Shown: positions 40,785-48,709 of the stretch, in pieces
Position numbering within the stretch: the stretch's first letter is position 1
How the letters are laid out: each line of letters begins with the position of its first letter
DNA from: a virus
DNA length: 64,000 nucleotides
Strand: one strand, 5' to 3'
IMG/VR virus record: IMGVR_UViG_3300042516_004811
Location: 87,108-151,107 of that record
The notes under the pieces: model-generated
Told to the model about the DNA's origin: nothing
Seen by the model: only the letters and a program-made list of their open reading frames with translations
Database searches by the model: none
Program-made: the position numbers and the translations under genes

Positions 40785-40940
40785 ATGGATACTCCAGAAG
40801 AAAGAATCGAGAAACTAGAGAAGAACCTCGCTGAGGTTGAAGCTGACCGAGACTACTGGCGCTCAATGGCGGTTAGGGTTCTTCAAGAAATCAATGATGC
40901 TAAAGCGGAGATATTGAAACTATCGACCGGTAAACACTAA
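40785..40940 (+). CDS. 51-residue coiled-coil micro-protein
   Basis: ATG at 40785 to TAA at 40940. It is helical and charged (E-R-I-E-K-L-E-K-N-L-A-E-V-E-A-D-R-D), with a heptad-like spacing of I, L, L and V. It fills the gap between the ParB-like and PP-loop genes exactly: 4 bases after one stop, and its TAA shares a base with the following ATG (TAATG). This tight fit is the main evidence that it is real. Function unknown. Confidence 0.65.
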   Translation: MDTPEERIEKLEKNLAEVEADRDYWRSMAVRVLQEINDAKAEILKLSTGKH

Positions 40941-42085
40941 TGACAAGACAGAGACTCTTCCTTGATATGTCCTGTGTTGATGCAGCTCGTCAACGCATTA
41001 GGCACGTATACGACACATTTGATACTGTCTGCGTTCAATTTTCCGGAGGAAAGGACTCCACAGCTGTCCTCCTTCTTGCCAAGGAAGTCCACGAAGAACG
41101 AGGTCTTGGGCCTGTAAAAGTTATTTTCCGTGATGAGGAAATGGTTAGCCCAACTGTTGCTGCCTATGTTGAGAAGGTAAGAAATTACGACTGGGTTGAT
41201 ATGGAGTGGTATTGCCTGCCATACCCAGCCGAGATATGGGTTCTTGGTTACCGTTTAACCACAATCCTGTGGAGCCAGGAAAGATTTGAGCAGGACAGAT
41301 GGGTCAGGCCCATGCCACCCTGGGCCATTAGCGGCAAGAATTTTGGTCTTTCGCACAGTGTCTCCCTTCCAGAGCAGACCGACTATTACACAATGCAGGG
41401 AAAAAGAGGAAACGTGGCGTTCCTTACCGGCGTTAGGGCCAGTGAGTCAATGGTTCGTTATCGCTCAATAGTTCAGAAGCTTCACGAGAACTACATCAAT
41501 ACCCCATACAAACTGAAACGCGGTATCCCCCTTAAGTTTGCCAAGGTAATTTATGACTGGAATACAAATGATGTGTTCAAGTTCATTATTGAGGAGCATG
41601 GGGCTGAATACTGTGAATACTATGACCTTGCTGTAACTACGGGAAGTAATACTCGCGTGGGGATTCCACTCCACGCAACAGCCATTAGGAGAATCGGTGA
41701 CGTCATTGCAACTGAGCCAGAATTCTACGACAGACTATTTGAGTGTTTTCCATACATTGACGCACAGCGTCGCTTGTGGCCTGAATTTGATTCAGAAAAA
41801 CTGATTGATAAATATGCCAAAGATGGTTTTGACGGAGCTTCACGCTTTATTGACGAATACCTGATTGGCGATAGAAGAAAAACAGAAGCCAGGGCATATG
41901 TAAATAAGTTTCGTAAGAAGCATTTAACAGACCCGCATGGCTATCCTGTTAGTTGGTTAATCAGAAACTTGATGCTCAATGAGATTGACGTCAATTCACC
42001 AACCCCTGTTGGTCCCAAGACGAAAGCCTATGCTGTCAGGGCAATAGAGATGGAAAGGGCAGATGTTTATGAAGATGAAAATTGA
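40940..42085 (+). CDS. PAPS reductase-like PP-loop protein (IbrA/DndC-like)
   Basis: 381 residues. The ATP-pyrophosphatase loop is S35-G-G-K-D-S40, followed by I-F-R-D-E-E and later L-T-G-V-R-A-S-E-S, as in the phosphoadenylyl-sulphate reductase superfamily. Overall arrangement resembles the DUF3440/IbrA group, whose partner IbrB is a ParB-like protein; here ParB-like genes lie on both sides. Members activate a substrate by adenylation and often transfer sulphur; DndC in DNA phosphorothioation belongs to the same superfamily. No cysteine desulphurase gene is in the window. Substrate unknown; DNA modification is a hypothesis. Confidence 0.85.
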   Translation: MTRQRLFLDMSCVDAARQRIRHVYDTFDTVCVQFSGGKDSTAVLLLAKEVHEERGLGPVKVIFRDEEMVSPTVAAYVEKVRNYDWVDMEWYCLPYPAEIWVLGYRLTTILWSQERFEQDRWVRPMPPWAISGKNFGLSHSVSLPEQTDYYTMQGKRGNVAFLTGVRASESMVRYRSIVQKLHENYINTPYKLKRGIPLKFAKVIYDWNTNDVFKFIIEEHGAEYCEYYDLAVTTGSNTRVGIPLHATAIRRIGDVIATEPEFYDRLFECFPYIDAQRRLWPEFDSEKLIDKYAKDGFDGASRFIDEYLIGDRRKTEARAYVNKFRKKHLTDPHGYPVSWLIRNLMLNEIDVNSPTPVGPKTKAYAVRAIEMERADVYEDEN

Positions 42086-42626
42086 TTATGTTGACCCATC
42101 GGTACTGAGTGTTCCGGAATGGAGAGCTACATACACCGTTAGACCTGAAATGCTTGTGATTTCCGCCTCGCTCTCTCAGTTTGGATTTATTGAACCGATT
42201 CACGTTCGCCTATCAACTGGTGAAATAATCAACGGCTCAGAGAGATACTTACTGGCAACCAGTATTCCGGCAATCCTGGCCCATACTGATGGAAAAATAC
42301 CAGTTGTATTTCATGATGTTGACAAAATCGACGCAATGATGCTGCATCTCCGCCTCAATAGGGGTCATTCTCATGTGATTGCGGCCAAAACTTCTGAAAT
42401 AATTCGTTCGGTTCGTCGTTCCGGCAAATACGGGGCAGCCGATTTTGAAGACATGCTCTGCATGAGGTCAGAAGAATTATCGCTAATGCTTGACGGAAGC
42501 CTATTCAAGGTTAGAAAAATCAAGGAGCACAACTATGCAAGAGCATGGGTTCCGATTGAGGCTCCGCCCGGCTATAAAGACCAGGAATCAATGGTTATAG
42601 AAAGACCACCAAATCCTGACAGATAA
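42069..42626 (+). CDS. ParB-like protein (second of two, IbrB-like)
   Basis: 185 residues from ATG at 42069, 9 bases after GGAAAGGG; a further ATG at 42063 is possible. It overlaps the PP-loop gene by 17 bases. The N-terminal domain has A-S-L-S-Q-F-G-F-I-E-P-I-H-V-R, then I-I-N-G-S-E-R-Y-L-L-A-T and the L-H-L-R-L-N-R-G-H-S-H motif, typical of the ParB/sulfiredoxin fold. It is only 20-25% alike by eye to the first ParB-like protein, so this is not a recent duplication. Likely co-acts with the PP-loop protein. Confidence 0.8.
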   Translation: MKMKIDYVDPSVLSVPEWRATYTVRPEMLVISASLSQFGFIEPIHVRLSTGEIINGSERYLLATSIPAILAHTDGKIPVVFHDVDKIDAMMLHLRLNRGHSHVIAAKTSEIIRSVRRSGKYGAADFEDMLCMRSEELSLMLDGSLFKVRKIKEHNYARAWVPIEAPPGYKDQESMVIERPPNPDR

Positions 42627-42672
42627 GTAAAGTCTTTTTCTGGTATATTTAGAAAAACACCAGAGGAGAGCC

Positions 42673-43389
42673 ATGCCAGGAGTACGTTACGGTCCTGATA
42701 TTTCTGATGACGCTGCATTCGTCGTGGATAGGGTCAAGGAGCTTCAGGCTGTCCTGCGTCGCGGCGGAAGACTCAATAAGCGCCAGACAACCCAGTATGA
42801 GAGCTTTGCAACTTACGCTAGGGACCTATTTGGTGTGGGTCGCGACCGTTTTGACAGGGGTCAGCTTGGTGAGTTGGGTGAAATGGCTAGATACGGCGGC
42901 TCTAAATCACGCAGTAAACTAGCTAGAAGCTGGCGAACTGGTGGAGACATGAAAAAGTCGGTTGCGCAGGAATTTGCTGACCGTGGTGGCGGAGTGAGAA
43001 GGGCTGGTAGCGCCAAAACCCCACAAGGTGCATGGTACGCAGGCAGAACGAGACCAAAGAAATTCCGCGACCTGGAGGCCAGGGCTCAAAGGCGAGCAAA
43101 TCGCAATGGTGTTAAATTTGGGAAAGTCTCTATTGCTAAAGGCTCGGTTAAGCCCAACACGTTCTTGGCCCAGACGGATAAACTAAATGTCGCCAAGGTT
43201 GGTGCTGGGGCTAGCGACATAGCCAACAGACCGCGTGGCGTCACGACAGTAAGAAAGACCGGAGCCTCAATTAGGCCAGCACTTCCAAAATCACAGGCTC
43301 GTGCTCAACAGAGAGCAAGGAAGAGGGCTGTTGCTGGCGCAACCAGGGACCTTACGAATAAGGGCAGAACTGGCGGCAGGCGCAGGTAG
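42673..43389 (+). CDS. Highly basic phage protein, function unknown
   Basis: 238 residues with an excellent ribosome site (AGAGGAGA). R and K make up about a quarter, with many glycines; the C-terminal 130 residues are largely disordered in character (AQQRARKRAVAG, NKGRTGGRRR). The first 75 residues are more ordered and helical (VVDRVKELQAVLRRGGRL). A TCTGG/CCAGA pairing in the leader could partly cover the ribosome site. Located between the ParB-like gene and the tail connectors, followed by a terminator. Nucleic-acid binding is likely from charge alone; it could be packaged. Confidence 0.7.
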   Translation: MPGVRYGPDISDDAAFVVDRVKELQAVLRRGGRLNKRQTTQYESFATYARDLFGVGRDRFDRGQLGELGEMARYGGSKSRSKLARSWRTGGDMKKSVAQEFADRGGGVRRAGSAKTPQGAWYAGRTRPKKFRDLEARAQRRANRNGVKFGKVSIAKGSVKPNTFLAQTDKLNVAKVGAGASDIANRPRGVTTVRKTGASIRPALPKSQARAQQRARKRAVAGATRDLTNKGRTGGRRR

Positions 43390-43402
43390 TTGAACGTTTG
43401 AT

Positions 43403-43429
43403 TTAACTAGATTTCGCTAGTTAATTTTT
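43403..43429 (+). terminator. Intrinsic terminator between convergent genes
   Basis: TTAACTAG (43403-43410) pairs with CTAGTTAA (43417-43424) around a 6-base loop and is followed by TTTTT. It ends the plus-strand transcript of the basic protein and overlaps the 3' end of the minus-strand gene at 43407. Confidence 0.8.
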
Positions 43430-43808
43430 CGTCGTGCCTTCCAAAACCGGAATCTGGACCAACGTCCTCAAGATAATCCTCGTAGAAGATGTGGTCATCT
43501 TCTCCGATATCTTCATTGATTAGGAATTCTTTTACTGAAGCACATGGCTCAAGGGCGGCAATAATCCTGCCCCTATCGTCCTTGCCTATAAATGAAATTC
43601 CCGCTGCTGCCAGTGCTGAACTAGTTACGTCCCAGAGGTAATTGGAGAACTCATCCATGGCCCCCTCGTCATCAAGTTCTTCTTGGTCTTCTTCAAAGTA
43701 AAAGAAAAGAACTTTCATAATTTTCTCACCCACAGCCACAGCAGCAGCTCGACGCTCACTCTCGGTGCCAAAATACTGAGAAACGACAACTTCTTGATTC
43801 TTGTTCAT
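43407..43808 (-). CDS. Acidic paralogue A, function unknown
   Basis: 133 residues, strongly acidic (notably FEEDQEELDDEGAMDEF and the C-terminal EDDHIFYEDYLEDVG). Residues 15-100 align along their whole length with the 101-residue neighbour: the shared pattern is F-x2-F-x2-D/E, an acidic loop, F-x2-x-L-x-D-V/I, A-x-A-G-I/M-x-F/V-I-G, D-G/R-x-I-x-A and A-S-V/M-x-D/E-F. It has an extra acidic C-terminal tail. Its own promoter ends 6 bases before the ATG. Small acidic proteins of phages often mimic DNA to block host enzymes; that is a hypothesis only. Confidence 0.8.
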   Translation of the reverse strand: MNKNQEVVVSQYFGTESERRAAAVAVGEKIMKVLFFYFEEDQEELDDEGAMDEFSNYLWDVTSSALAAAGISFIGKDDRGRIIAALEPCASVKEFLINEDIGEDDHIFYEDYLEDVGPDSGFGRHDEKLTSEI

Positions 43809-43814
43809 AGACAG

Positions 43815-43843
43815 AATCTATCTTTCAAAAATGCCAAGCGCAA
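43815..43843 (-). promoter_or_regulatory. Leaderless promoter of acidic paralogue A
   Basis: On the minus strand TTGCGC (43843-43838), a 17-base spacer and TAGATT (43820-43815), then 6 bases to the ATG at 43808. The -10 hexamer and the 6-base gap are identical to those of the paralogue's promoter. No Shine-Dalgarno sequence can fit in the gap. Confidence 0.7.
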
Positions 43844-43848
43844 TAGCA

Positions 43849-44154
43849 TCAAGAGATGTTGTACTTATTAGCAAAATCAGACATCGATGCCATGGGGTTA
43901 AATTTGGCAACTATCTTGCCATCGCTATTTTCCCCAATTACTTCCATTCCAGCTACTGCCATTACGAGACAGGCAATATCTGTCAGGGAATCAACAAACC
44001 CATTGAACTCGTCGTCATCACCCAAGCCATCTTCAGTATCTGCAAAAAATGCGAACAGTATCTGAACTATGTGGTCAGTGATTTCCGTGTTTGCCCCAAT
44101 GCGCTCCTGTTCGCTAAAAAACTTAACTGGCTCAAATATTGAAGCGTTTCCCAT
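43849..44154 (-). CDS. Acidic paralogue B, function unknown
   Basis: 101 residues, net acidic (ADTEDGLGDDDEF). It is homologous to the gene at 43407-43808 over most of its length, without the acidic tail, so the pair arose by tandem duplication and then diverged considerably. No membrane segment, cysteine cluster or enzyme motif. The two genes stand alone on the minus strand between plus-strand replication and tail blocks, each with its own promoter, the usual look of a moron or early takeover gene. Confidence 0.8.
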   Translation of the reverse strand: MGNASIFEPVKFFSEQERIGANTEITDHIVQILFAFFADTEDGLGDDDEFNGFVDSLTDIACLVMAVAGMEVIGENSDGKIVAKFNPMASMSDFANKYNIS

Positions 44155-44160
44155 TCCACG

Positions 44161-44189
44161 AATCTACATCACTTAAAGCATTCAGTCAA
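44161..44189 (-). promoter_or_regulatory. Leaderless promoter of acidic paralogue B
   Basis: On the minus strand TTGACT (44189-44184), a 17-base spacer, and TAGATT (44166-44161), then CGTGGA and the ATG at 44154. This is the closest match to a sigma-70-type consensus in the window and predicts transcription starting at or next to the start codon. Confidence 0.75.
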
Positions 44190-44264
44190 TGGAATTCACG
44201 GCCCATATCGCTTAAAGGTGTTAAAATTTAGAACACAGATTTTTCTATCTCTTGACGAGGTGTC

Positions 44265-44912
44265 ATGATTGTTTCACTTTCAGAAATCAGAAACTATATG
44301 GACATCTCGTTCACTCAGCGGCAGGAAGATGCCGCAACACTTGTTCTTGCCGGACTTCAGAGTGAGCTTGAGGCATTCCTGCGTAGACCAATAGAGCCGA
44401 CTCAGTTTGTTGAGCAGTACAGGCTTGATGCAATGCATACCGGTGTTCCGATGGGGACATTTCTTACGGCAAATGACAATGTTTATAACGAATCATTCAC
44501 AACATCTAGCCCAAGACAGAACGCCACTCAGTATGCGGACCCACCACCAGCTATCTACTTCAAGAACACCCCGATTGTGGAAATTGAAGAAATAAGGGTT
44601 AAGCCGCTGTTTGGTAGCGAAAGAGTTCTTGAAAATGAGCTGGACTACGTACAGCGGCCGTACGGTATCGACTACTACTACGGCTACGCAGATGACCTAC
44701 TGACCATGACCTACACTGCCGGCCTTGATGGCGCAAGTATCCCAGTACTTAAGCTCCTCATACTCCGTGCCGCATCACGAGAAATGCAGAATATGCATGA
44801 CGATGTTGTCGGTGTCAAAGACCTGAACACCAGAAACACTGGACCATTGGTTACGGGTTTTCTGGAAACCGAACTTTCATCAGTGCGTAAATACCGCAGG
44901 GTGCGTGTTTAG
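44265..44912 (+). CDS. Head-tail connector (adaptor) protein
   Basis: 215 residues. N-terminal helices (L-S-E-I-R-N-Y-M-D-I and Q-E-D-A-A-T-L-V-L-A-G-L-Q-S-E-L-E-A-F-L-R-R-P-I) match the start of HK97 gp6/SPP1 gp15-like adaptors, followed by a beta-rich insert with I-Y-F-K-N-T-P-I-V-E-I-E-E-I and a closing helical part (L-L-I-L-R-A-A-S-R-E-M). The adaptor ring joins portal to the tail. A GAGGTG ribosome site is present. First gene of the tail block, divergent from the acidic pair. Confidence 0.8.
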   Translation: MIVSLSEIRNYMDISFTQRQEDAATLVLAGLQSELEAFLRRPIEPTQFVEQYRLDAMHTGVPMGTFLTANDNVYNESFTTSSPRQNATQYADPPPAIYFKNTPIVEIEEIRVKPLFGSERVLENELDYVQRPYGIDYYYGYADDLLTMTYTAGLDGASIPVLKLLILRAASREMQNMHDDVVGVKDLNTRNTGPLVTGFLETELSSVRKYRRVRV

Positions 44913-44914
44913 GC

Positions 44915-45415
44915 GTGGCGCGCAGGCGTAGTGCAAACGTTCTTGTCAAGGTAATCGTCCACGCCGAGGAGACGATAGAGAACCTTCAAGACATGCAGGA
45001 TAGGGCCAATGACATGCGCCCTGTTTTCGCCTGGGGTAAAAGAGAGCTTGAGCGCGCCTACTCAAACAACTTCACCAGCATGGGTTCAGAATCGGCCAGA
45101 GCGATGCTGAAAGGGGCGTGGCCGCCACTTGACCCACAGTACGCATCATGGAAGCTTAGAAACCAGCCAACGCCAATGATGATTGGACCAACGGCAAGAC
45201 TTTTCCGCAGTGTTGCAGATTTGGCTCAGTCACCGGCGAACTCAACCACGAACAGCGAAGCCACGTTCTTTGTTGATAATCCCATAGCAAAGTTCCATCA
45301 GTACGGAACGGAGAATATGCCAGCTCGCAGGCTTGTCTTTACCCCGAGGGACTTTGAGGACGACTTTGCAAAGAAGGTTGCCAAGTATGTGAAGAATGGA
45401 GCTAACGGGCTATGA
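44915..45415 (+). CDS. Virion morphogenesis / head-tail completion protein (Mu gpG / HK97 gp10-like)
   Basis: 166 residues from GTG at 44915, two bases after the previous stop. It shows the family signature W-P-P-L-D-P-Q-Y-A-S-W-K, then T-A-R-L-F-R-S-V, and K-F-H-Q-Y-G-T-E-N-M-P-A-R-R near the end. These proteins complete the neck or the tail end. It overlaps the following gene by 4 bases (ATGA). Confidence 0.8.
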   Translation: MARRRSANVLVKVIVHAEETIENLQDMQDRANDMRPVFAWGKRELERAYSNNFTSMGSESARAMLKGAWPPLDPQYASWKLRNQPTPMMIGPTARLFRSVADLAQSPANSTTNSEATFFVDNPIAKFHQYGTENMPARRLVFTPRDFEDDFAKKVAKYVKNGANGL

Positions 45416-46026
45416 GTTCAGAAGCTCTAATGAATGGTTCACATTTTGCCAAGCAGTTTGTGACGGATTATCTAAAACAAGATATGCCAATTAGACTCAT
45501 TCGTTACAGGAACGGCTGGAACCTAGATAGCTCTCAGTTGCCGGACCCAATGCAGTACATAAGTTATGAACCACTAGCCATAGATGAGTGGCCATCAATA
45601 ATCACCGTCGCTCTGTCAATGAATAATATAAACAGAATCGGATTCGATGGTCCAGACCCGCTGTATAGAGTTTCTTACAACATGCGCACATATGTTTGGG
45701 TTAGGTCAGAAGGTTCAGAGGGCGTAACATTAATGCGTGACCGACTCGTAACCGTTCTGCGGTCTTCGCTACTTGACTACCCGTGCTTAAAGGCTTATGA
45801 CTCAAGAACATCCTTCAAGGCAATGATTGATGAAGGAACAATTCGTGAAGAATACTCAGATATTACGCTTCTAAAGGGCGACCGAATGATGGCTGGGGCC
45901 TATGTTGGATACACATTGAATCTTGATGAGGTTGTAACACGGGTCGGATTGGGAACTGTTTCAGAAATACAGTTGACAACATTCTCAGTCGGGCCAAATC
46001 AAGAGTTAACGGAACCAGAAGAGTGA
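45412..46026 (+). CDS. Probable tail terminator protein
   Basis: 204 residues. Position between the completion protein and the sheath gene, and the alternating beta/alpha character (Y-R-V-S-Y-N-M-R-T-Y-V-W-V, then D-R-L-V-T-V-L-R-S-S-L-L), match phage tail terminators, which cap the tube and attach the tail to the head. No sequence signature is strong enough to confirm it. The start overlaps the previous stop. A 7-bp hairpin with a 3-base loop (ATTGCAG/CTGCAAT, 46026-46042) follows the stop codon but lacks a T-run. Confidence 0.6.
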   Translation: MSSEALMNGSHFAKQFVTDYLKQDMPIRLIRYRNGWNLDSSQLPDPMQYISYEPLAIDEWPSIITVALSMNNINRIGFDGPDPLYRVSYNMRTYVWVRSEGSEGVTLMRDRLVTVLRSSLLDYPCLKAYDSRTSFKAMIDEGTIREEYSDITLLKGDRMMAGAYVGYTLNLDEVVTRVGLGTVSEIQLTTFSVGPNQELTEPEE

Positions 46027-46058
46027 TTGCAGCTTCTGCAATAAAGTTAAATTCATAG

Positions 46059-46091
46059 TTGCACAAAATATTACCTACCCATCTGTACAAT
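46059..46091 (+). promoter_or_regulatory. Possible promoter for the tail sheath gene
   Basis: TTGCAC (46059-46064) and TACAAT (46086-46091, preceded by TG as in an extended -10) lie in the 110-base gap before the sheath ATG at 46137. Their spacing of 21 is too long for a standard promoter, so the TGTACAAT box would have to act mainly alone. Confidence 0.3.
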
Positions 46092-46136
46092 TAGAACCAT
46101 ACGGGAGTTAATCCAAAGCTCGAACAGTGAGGTCCT

Positions 46137-47603
46137 ATGCCTGGCTTAGTCATTTCAACTTCAGTGAGAACCGGCCCATCATCAGCGACGGTTCGCGAAT
46201 CTTCACAGCTATTTGTCGTCGGCCAGGCCGAGCGCGGCCCATCCGATGAACCAGTCGTGGTTGAGAGCCTGGCAGAGTTTGAGTCGATTTTTGGTGGGTA
46301 TATTTCAGGTTCTTATCTGCATCCAACAATTGAGACATTCTTTGAAGAGGGTGGAACACGCGCCTACATCGGTAGAACCGTTGGTAGTGCTGCTGCAATT
46401 GGTGAACTCACACTTCAGTCAGCAAGCGCAGTTGACGTTCTGACCCTCACCGCCAATGGTGCTGGAGACTGGTCAGACAACCTGGAAGTTGAAGTTACTC
46501 AGCCAACACCTGGCTCAACATTTAAGGTCAACTTCTATTACGACTCAGCTCTTGTTTACTCAACAGGAACAGTAACATCAGCGACTCAGGCAGCTGGCAG
46601 AATCAACTCTTCAGCTATTGCGACTCAGTATGCATCTGCAACTGTCGAGGACGACACCCTCATTCCGGCAGTCCTGGCTGCAGAAAACGGTGCATTCTCT
46701 GGCGGAGATTCCAACACAGCCGGAATTAACGATGCTAGCTACGTAGCAAGCCTTGAGTTGTTCAACGATGCTCTTGGCTCTGGTGCGGTAACATGCCCAG
46801 AGAGCTCAGCTACCGAGGTTGTTCAGGGACTGGTTGCCCATGCCAACACATACAGCAGAATTGCTCTACTGTTTGGCGGAGAAACCAACAGCGTTGCAAC
46901 AATCAAGCAGGCCGCTCTTGACGTACAGACAGAAAACCACGCCGAGCACGCCGCTTACTACTACCCATGGGTTGAAGTGCCAACAGGAACTCCTGGCGTA
47001 ACACGCTTCATTCCACCAGTTGGATATGTTGCCGGCAAGCGTGCCCTTGCTCACAATCAGACAGGACCACATCTTCCTGCGGCTGGCCTCCTCTCGGTTG
47101 CTCGCTTCGTAGTTGGGCTCAAGTCCAGCATCAATAAGACCGTTGGTGATGACCTTGACGAGAACTACGTGAATGCTCTGAGGGTTATTCAAAACACCAT
47201 ACGAATTTATGGTGCGCGCTCATGCTCTTCAGATACTGACAACTTCCGCTATATCACACAGCAGGATGTTGTTAACTCAATCGTGACGGAGTGCTACCGC
47301 TCAATCGAAGATGTCGTCTTCAGTGCAATCGACGGAAGAAACACAATTTTCGCGAACGTCGAATCACGACTACTTTCAATTCTTTCCGTCATGCGCAACA
47401 TTGGCGCTCTGTACCCAGCCTTTGACGCCAATGGCCGTCAGCTTGACCAGGGATACACCGTACGATGCGATGCTTCGCTCAACCCCGCCTCTCAGCTAGC
47501 GACCGGCTTGGTCAAGGCTACTGTCGGTGTTCGAGTGAGCAGCGTTGGCGACAAGATTGAAATCGAAATCGTCAAGTCCAACCTAACCTCATCAGTGGTT
47601 TAA
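46137..47603 (+). CDS. Tail sheath protein
   Basis: 488 residues. The N-terminus P-G-L-V-I-S-T-S-V-R-T-G-P with V-G-Q-A-E-R-G-P-S-D-E-P-V-V-V and E-F-E-S-I-F-G-G-Y is characteristic of contractile sheath proteins. A variable central domain (about 95-200) follows. The conserved C-terminal domain includes N-A-L-R-V-I-Q-N-T-I-R-I-Y-G-A-R and a final strand D-K-I-E-I-E-I-V-K-S-N. Presence of a sheath makes this phage a myovirus. A GAGGT ribosome site precedes the ATG. Tail tube gene follows 16 bases later. Confidence 0.93.
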   Translation: MPGLVISTSVRTGPSSATVRESSQLFVVGQAERGPSDEPVVVESLAEFESIFGGYISGSYLHPTIETFFEEGGTRAYIGRTVGSAAAIGELTLQSASAVDVLTLTANGAGDWSDNLEVEVTQPTPGSTFKVNFYYDSALVYSTGTVTSATQAAGRINSSAIATQYASATVEDDTLIPAVLAAENGAFSGGDSNTAGINDASYVASLELFNDALGSGAVTCPESSATEVVQGLVAHANTYSRIALLFGGETNSVATIKQAALDVQTENHAEHAAYYYPWVEVPTGTPGVTRFIPPVGYVAGKRALAHNQTGPHLPAAGLLSVARFVVGLKSSINKTVGDDLDENYVNALRVIQNTIRIYGARSCSSDTDNFRYITQQDVVNSIVTECYRSIEDVVFSAIDGRNTIFANVESRLLSILSVMRNIGALYPAFDANGRQLDQGYTVRCDASLNPASQLATGLVKATVGVRVSSVGDKIEIEIVKSNLTSSVV

Positions 47604-47619
47604 TCGGAGGAAATAAGCA

Positions 47620-48117
47620 ATGGCAAAAATTTCGCAGAGACAAGTACTTGCGACGATTGTCCCAAGCACCTTCACTGACAACGCTAAGCAGCAGACAAAC
47701 GTCCAGACAAACCTGCCCAAGTGGAATGACTTCCGCTTTGCTCAGGTCTCTGGTGGTGAAATCACTGCTTCGGTTGAGAAGATTTACGAAGGTGGTAAGT
47801 CACGTCCAACGGTGCTGTGTGCTCCATCCGAGATTGGTGATATCACCTTGACGGCGCACTACGACGACGACTTTACCCCAGCTGATACCGCCGCTGGTAT
47901 CGGAGACAAGTTGCAGAAGCTCCGCCGCTACGTTGGTGTTGCGTACTACAACGTTACAGTATCTGTTTACGACTGTGACATCAAGGACCCAACCAATGAC
48001 CGCGTTTATACAAACGCTCTATTGGTGGGAATGACCGAGCCAGAAGGCGACTCCTCATCTGGAGCCCCAGCTACGTTCGCCCTAACGTTCGCAATTTCTG
48101 ACGTCGACGCTGCATAA
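47620..48117 (+). CDS. Tail tube protein
   Basis: 165 residues with a GGAGG ribosome site 10 bases upstream. The order sheath-tube, its size and the beta-rich composition (F-R-F-A-Q-V-S-G-G-E-I-T-A-S-V-E-K-I-Y, then D-I-T-L-T-A-H-Y-D-D-D, closing F-A-L-T-F-A-I-S-D-V) fit the T4 gp19-like tube fold. Stacked hexamers form the DNA channel. Confidence 0.85.
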   Translation: MAKISQRQVLATIVPSTFTDNAKQQTNVQTNLPKWNDFRFAQVSGGEITASVEKIYEGGKSRPTVLCAPSEIGDITLTAHYDDDFTPADTAAGIGDKLQKLRRYVGVAYYNVTVSVYDCDIKDPTNDRVYTNALLVGMTEPEGDSSSGAPATFALTFAISDVDAA

Positions 48118-48126
48118 CTAACAGAG

Positions 48127-48154
48127 TTGCGCTTCCGGCGCATGTCACTATGCT
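48127..48154 (+). promoter_or_regulatory. Possible promoter upstream of the tail chaperone gene
   Basis: TTGCGC (48127-48132), 16 bases, then TATGCT (48149-48154), ending 12 bases before the ATG at 48167; no Shine-Dalgarno sequence is visible. The same stretch contains a small TGCGC/GCGCA hairpin, so a structural RNA role is an alternative. Confidence 0.35.
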
Positions 48155-48166
48155 AGGTTCTACCTC

Positions 48167-48709
48167 ATGAGTGATAACGCATTTTTCACAGTTGAGGACG
48201 GCAACGAGGATAACAAGACCCCCAAGAAGGGTCGTGAGTCCACTAAGTCGCACGAGGAAACGCAGCTCCAGAAGCTTCGCGGAATTGTAAGCAAGAAGGT
48301 CGAAAGACCTATTGTCTTGCTACCTGTTCCGGAACGCCCTGGTGTCAGCCTGAAGGTAAGCCCCAACATTACCCAGTCCCAGATGAAGAACTGGCGTAAG
48401 AATGCTGGTGAGGACTCCAGAAATGGCCTTGATGCGACAAAGTTTGCATGTCTAGTTATTGGGCACACAACAATTGGCATCTACATGGATGACGAAGAAG
48501 TGTTTGACGATAACGGTACCCAAATGACCTTTGGACATCCACAGATTCTGGAGATGACCGAAACAACTCGTCCAGTCCCTGACGCTGTTCGCGCCCTTTT
48601 CGGCGTGGACCCACATGTAGAGTCCGCAGCTCTCGCAATCCTTGATGCTGCTGGTTACTCGGATACGGTGGCAGCCGTGGACCCTACGAAGGAATCTTCG
48701 ACGAACTAG
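48167..48709 (+). CDS. Tail assembly chaperone, short (0-frame) product
   Basis: 180 residues. Located between tube and tape measure, where tail chaperones occur in nearly all long-tailed phages. Residues 1-50 are charged and probably disordered; 60-150 are mixed, with V-P-D-A-V-R-A-L-F-G-V-D near the end. The stop at 48707-48709 is bypassed if ribosomes slip back one base shortly before it, extending the protein as described at 48679-48882. Chaperones of this kind coat the tape measure during tube assembly. Confidence 0.85.
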   Translation: MSDNAFFTVEDGNEDNKTPKKGRESTKSHEETQLQKLRGIVSKKVERPIVLLPVPERPGVSLKVSPNITQSQMKNWRKNAGEDSRNGLDATKFACLVIGHTTIGIYMDDEEVFDDNGTQMTFGHPQILEMTETTRPVPDAVRALFGVDPHVESAALAILDAAGYSDTVAAVDPTKESSTN

